Source: a bacterium (GTDB lineage Bacteria > UBP15 > UBA6099). Taken from it: a stretch of DNA of 7,581 nt. The DNA is taken from positions 1 to 7,581 of the forward strand of contig JAKQBV010000330.1 of assembly GCA_029573925.1 (NCBI GenBank), read 5' to 3'. Below the pieces are notes generated by a model. The model did not search any database, was not told the DNA's origin, and was given only the letters and a program-made list of their open reading frames with translations. Shown piece by piece: positions 5,734 through 7,581 of the stretch (position 1 is the first letter of the stretch; each line of letters starts with the position of its first letter). Made by a program: the position numbers and the translations under genes.

Positions 5734-6654
5734 ATGGGCCTCAAAGACAGGGAGCATGGAATTATGAAAATAAAGTATGTAATGGAATTGCGCGCGGCGG
5801 CATTGGCGGCGGCGGTCTGCTTAATTTTTGCCAGCGCGGCTACTCGGGGCGCGGAGCAGGAACAGGAATCCAGAACAATCGTGACGGTAAAACAACTAAT
5901 AGATTCTCCGGCGGACTACGCGGGCAAGACGGTCGTGGCGGTCGGGATGTTCATGGGCGGCGACGGAGCGTGCGTCGGCAGAATGGACAAGCGGGACTGG
6001 ATGTTGCAGGGAGAGGGAAGGAATTGCGTGTGGGTCAGGGTCGAGCCGCCGCAGGGTTGTGATCCGGCGACGAAAGTGGGCGTCGGAAGGACGGTGGCCG
6101 CGGAGGGCATCGTCACGATGGTCAGGAACAGGCCGATGTTGTTTCCGGCCCGCGACCCGGCGAAAACGGGGGCGCAGCGGCAACAATCCGCGCAACAGCC
6201 TCGCAAGGACCCCAAAGAAGCGCAGAAGGAACGACAGGAAGCCGCAGAGCAGAGGATGCTCGAAATCGAGAGGGAGCGCGACGCTTCTCAATCCTTCTCG
6301 CCCGGTGAGTTGCTGCAGAACCCGGCTCTGTTTTCGGGCATGGAGTTTTTCGCTGCGGGAAATTACCGGGCTGACTCTGCAGGATGCGGTTCGGACGCTC
6401 CCGCGCTAGAAGGGGAGTGGGCCATAGAGGACTTGCTGGGCAACTGCATGCGCGCGCGCGGCCCGGTTCCGGAGCGCGCAGGCTCAGCCTCCGCTCCGGC
6501 GGACGGCGAACTGGTTTCTTTCAAGGCCGTCATGAAGATTGAAACCGGGCCAGTCTCCGCTTCGCATTACCTTCTGGCGTTGCCCCGGTTAGAGGAGTTC
6601 AAAACCACCGCGCCGGAGATGAAGCCGGCGTCAAAGCCGTCCTCTCCCAAATGA
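5734..6654 (+). CDS. Exported protein with two related, Cys-containing OB-fold-like halves
   Basis: The protein has 306 residues from the ATG at 5734 (AGGAG at 5724-5728, spacing 5). An ATG at 5764 (AGGGAG at 5749-5754, spacing 9) would give a 296-aa protein with a more ordinary signal peptide, so the start is not settled. The hydrophobic segment is at about 21-36, with likely cleavage after ASA (35). The first half (about 49-138) and second half (about 188-285) align by eye: LIDSPADYAG/LLQNPALFSG, then AVG/AAG, a Cys (80, 218), a Trp (89, 229), and exactly seven residues later an Asn-Cys pair (97-98, 237-238). The pattern, strand then 'G' then 'W' then 'V.V', is like small OB-fold domains of exported proteins. 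A Gln/Lys/Glu/Arg-rich, probably helical linker (about 144-183) joins the halves. The gene lies 43 bases before the LolA-like gene, probably in one operon. The function is unknown; paired Cys suggest disulfides or metal binding. Confidence 0.85.
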   Translation: MGLKDREHGIMKIKYVMELRAAALAAAVCLIFASAATRGAEQEQESRTIVTVKQLIDSPADYAGKTVVAVGMFMGGDGACVGRMDKRDWMLQGEGRNCVWVRVEPPQGCDPATKVGVGRTVAAEGIVTMVRNRPMLFPARDPAKTGAQRQQSAQQPRKDPKEAQKERQEAAEQRMLEIERERDASQSFSPGELLQNPALFSGMEFFAAGNYRADSAGCGSDAPALEGEWAIEDLLGNCMRARGPVPERAGSASAPADGELVSFKAVMKIETGPVSASHYLLALPRLEEFKTTAPEMKPASKPSSPK

Positions 6655-6685
6655 GGGCGGAAAATTTTACGCGGCCACGCCGCGA

Positions 6686-6691
6686 AAGGAG
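6686..6691 (+). promoter_or_regulatory. Ribosome binding site directing a TTG start
   Basis: AAGGAG lies 6 nt before the TTG at 6698. The nearby ATG at 6693 is out of frame, only 1 nt from the AAGGAG, and stops after two codons (ATG TCT TGA), so the TTG is the sensible start. Confidence 0.8.
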
Positions 6692-6697
6692 AATGTC

Positions 6698-7363
6698 TTG
6701 AGAAAACTGTCTGCTGTTCTCTTGTTAGCCGCTGTATCCGCCGTCTTTGCCGCGTCGGCTTCTTTCGCGGACCCGACGGCGTCCGAAGTGTTCGACGCGT
6801 TGGTGAAACGCGCCGACACGCTGAAACAATACAAGCTAACGTTTGACTATCTTAAAGCGCATCCCGAATCTAGCAAAAACAAAGCCCTCACGGAGAGCCG
6901 CAAATGCATGTATTGGTATATCGCGCCCGACGTGATGAGGCTGGACGTTGTGGACGGAGACGATAAAGGCTCGAAGGTGGTTTACAATGGAAAAGTGAAG
7001 AAGAGCCACGTGCGCGCCAAGCAGGGCATCATCCCGGCGATATGGGTGGGCAAGGACGATCCGCGGCTGGCGGGCTTTTTCAAAAGCGACTGGAAATCGG
7101 ATGTTATGGATATAAAGGACGAGGTCGGCGGAGCTGTCCCGAAAATGGCGGGCGCGGAAAAAGTTGCCGGCCGGGACGCGTGGAAAATTGAATTCTCCGG
7201 ACTCAAGAACCCGGAATTCGACAAGATGACTCTATGGGTGGACAAAAAGGAATCGGTTCTGCTCCAGTACGAGCGGCGCAAGGGCGGCGCGGTCTTCGAG
7301 AAAAAGACGTGGAGCGAAATCGAGATAGACGCGAAACTTGGGCCTGCCGATTTTAAAATCTGA
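6698..7363 (+). CDS. LolA-like exported protein (outer-membrane lipoprotein-sorting-type fold)
   Basis: The protein has 221 residues and starts with TTG behind AAGGAG. Residues 1-24 form a Sec signal peptide (cleavage after SFA before DPTASEVF). The mature protein begins with an amphipathic helix, VFDALVKRADTLKQYKLTF (31-49). Beta strands follow, with phrases such as RKCMYWYIAPDVMRLDVV (68-85), KVVYNGKV (93-100), DAWKIEFSG (160-168), MTLWVDKKESVLLQYER (177-193) and the ending WSEIEIDAKLGPADFKI. This order (helix, 'P..mR', 'YNG', 'lwvD', 'F..i.i...l....F') matches the LolA/outer-membrane lipoprotein-sorting superfamily, which binds lipoprotein acyl chains in the periplasm. Many paralogues in this superfamily have other or unknown roles, so true LolA activity is not claimed. 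It is cotranscribed with the 5734 gene by spacing. A hairpin at 7371-7390 follows 8 bases after the stop. Confidence 0.85.
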   Translation: MRKLSAVLLLAAVSAVFAASASFADPTASEVFDALVKRADTLKQYKLTFDYLKAHPESSKNKALTESRKCMYWYIAPDVMRLDVVDGDDKGSKVVYNGKVKKSHVRAKQGIIPAIWVGKDDPRLAGFFKSDWKSDVMDIKDEVGGAVPKMAGAEKVAGRDAWKIEFSGLKNPEFDKMTLWVDKKESVLLQYERRKGGAVFEKKTWSEIEIDAKLGPADFKI

Positions 7364-7370
7364 CGCCGTC

Positions 7371-7397
7371 ATTCCCGCGGTAGAGGGAATTCTTTAT
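7371..7397 (+). terminator. Possible terminator after the LolA-like gene
   Basis: ATTCCC (7371-7376) and GGGAAT (7385-7390) form a 6-bp stem with an 8-nt loop, followed by TCTTTAT. The stem is short and the tail interrupted, so it would be a weak terminator. The sequence around CATTCCCGCGG also resembles a type of dispersed intergenic repeat seen in other bacteria. The rest of 7398-7512 contains no gene; it has a C-rich part (7461-7482) facing a G-rich tract (7491-7510). Confidence 0.5.
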
Positions 7398-7512
7398 AGG
7401 CCGAAATTTCAACCAGCCCGGATTTTTCACGAGAAAAATACACCTATGATAAAGGCTGTCAACCCACCGTAACCCAACCCTCATCGAAAAGGGGTGGAGG
7501 GGCGGGTAGGTT

Positions 7513-7581
7513 TTAGAATACGATCTCGCAGTTTTCGGCCTTGAGAGACCTGACGGGCCAATCACCTATACGCTCTCTGCG
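7513..7581 (-). CDS. C-terminal fragment of a gene entering from the right edge
   Basis: On the minus strand one frame is open from the window edge through 22 codons to TAA at 7515-7513, ending IGDWPVRSLKAENCEIVF. The other two minus frames stop within a few codons of the edge. The residue mix looks protein-like and a convergent gene is expected here. With only 22 residues, the protein cannot be identified and the call could be wrong. Confidence 0.5.
   Translation of the reverse strand, partial: RRERIGDWPVRSLKAENCEIVF

Noticed and set aside
5448..5744. 99-residue N-terminal extension of the hydrolase
   Set aside because: The extension is low-quality sequence with no good ribosome binding site, and it would place the signal peptide at residue 100. 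The ATG at 5447 has GGAGGAA at ideal spacing.
7353..7565. 70-aa minus-strand frame
   Set aside because: It crosses the end of the LolA-like gene, the hairpin and the G-rich tract, and overlaps the better-supported 7513-7581 frame in another register.

Overview
The window reads as a chromosomal stretch from a GC-rich, double-membraned (diderm) bacterium. Three things suggest this: an LptF/LptG-type LPS-export permease at the left edge, a LolA-fold-like periplasmic protein on the right, and four consecutive genes encoding proteins with Sec-type signal peptides. The style of the small secreted proteins (for example the 'PVAVGDTW' segment) recalls PVC-group bacteria such as Lentisphaerota or Kiritimatiellota. 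That is an impression, not a proof. No phage, transposon, CRISPR or integron signature was found.

Layout. Positions 1-954 (minus) hold the first 318 codons of an LptF/LptG-family permease that runs off the left edge. Next, on the plus strand, is a promoter-like site, tRNA-Leu(CAG) at 1024-1109, and a rho-independent terminator. About 650 bases follow (1146-1798) with no convincing gene; this stretch is partly AT-rich and carries several inverted repeats, including a near-perfect 24-bp palindrome. A 483-aa protein (1799-3250, plus) resembles the alkaline-phosphatase-superfamily type I phosphodiesterases, but most of the expected metal ligands and the nucleophile appear substituted.

Converging on it from the minus strand are two secreted-protein genes: an alpha/beta hydrolase (5447-4425) followed by a 355-aa exported protein of unknown function (4336-3269). 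The latter has its own strong sigma70-type promoter. After a 286-bp divergent intergenic region come two plus-strand genes, probably one operon. The first encodes an exported protein with two related cysteine-containing, OB-fold-like halves (5734-6654). The second encodes a LolA-like exported protein that starts with TTG (6698-7363). A short minus-strand C-terminal coding fragment (7513-7581) enters from the right edge.

How the genes fit together: most of the window concerns the cell envelope (LPS export, periplasmic or secreted hydrolase, LolA-like protein, unknown exported proteins), but nothing shows that the genes form one pathway. The observations most worth following are the apparently inactive phosphatase-fold protein, the internal duplication in the 306-aa protein, and the palindrome-bearing AT-rich gap.
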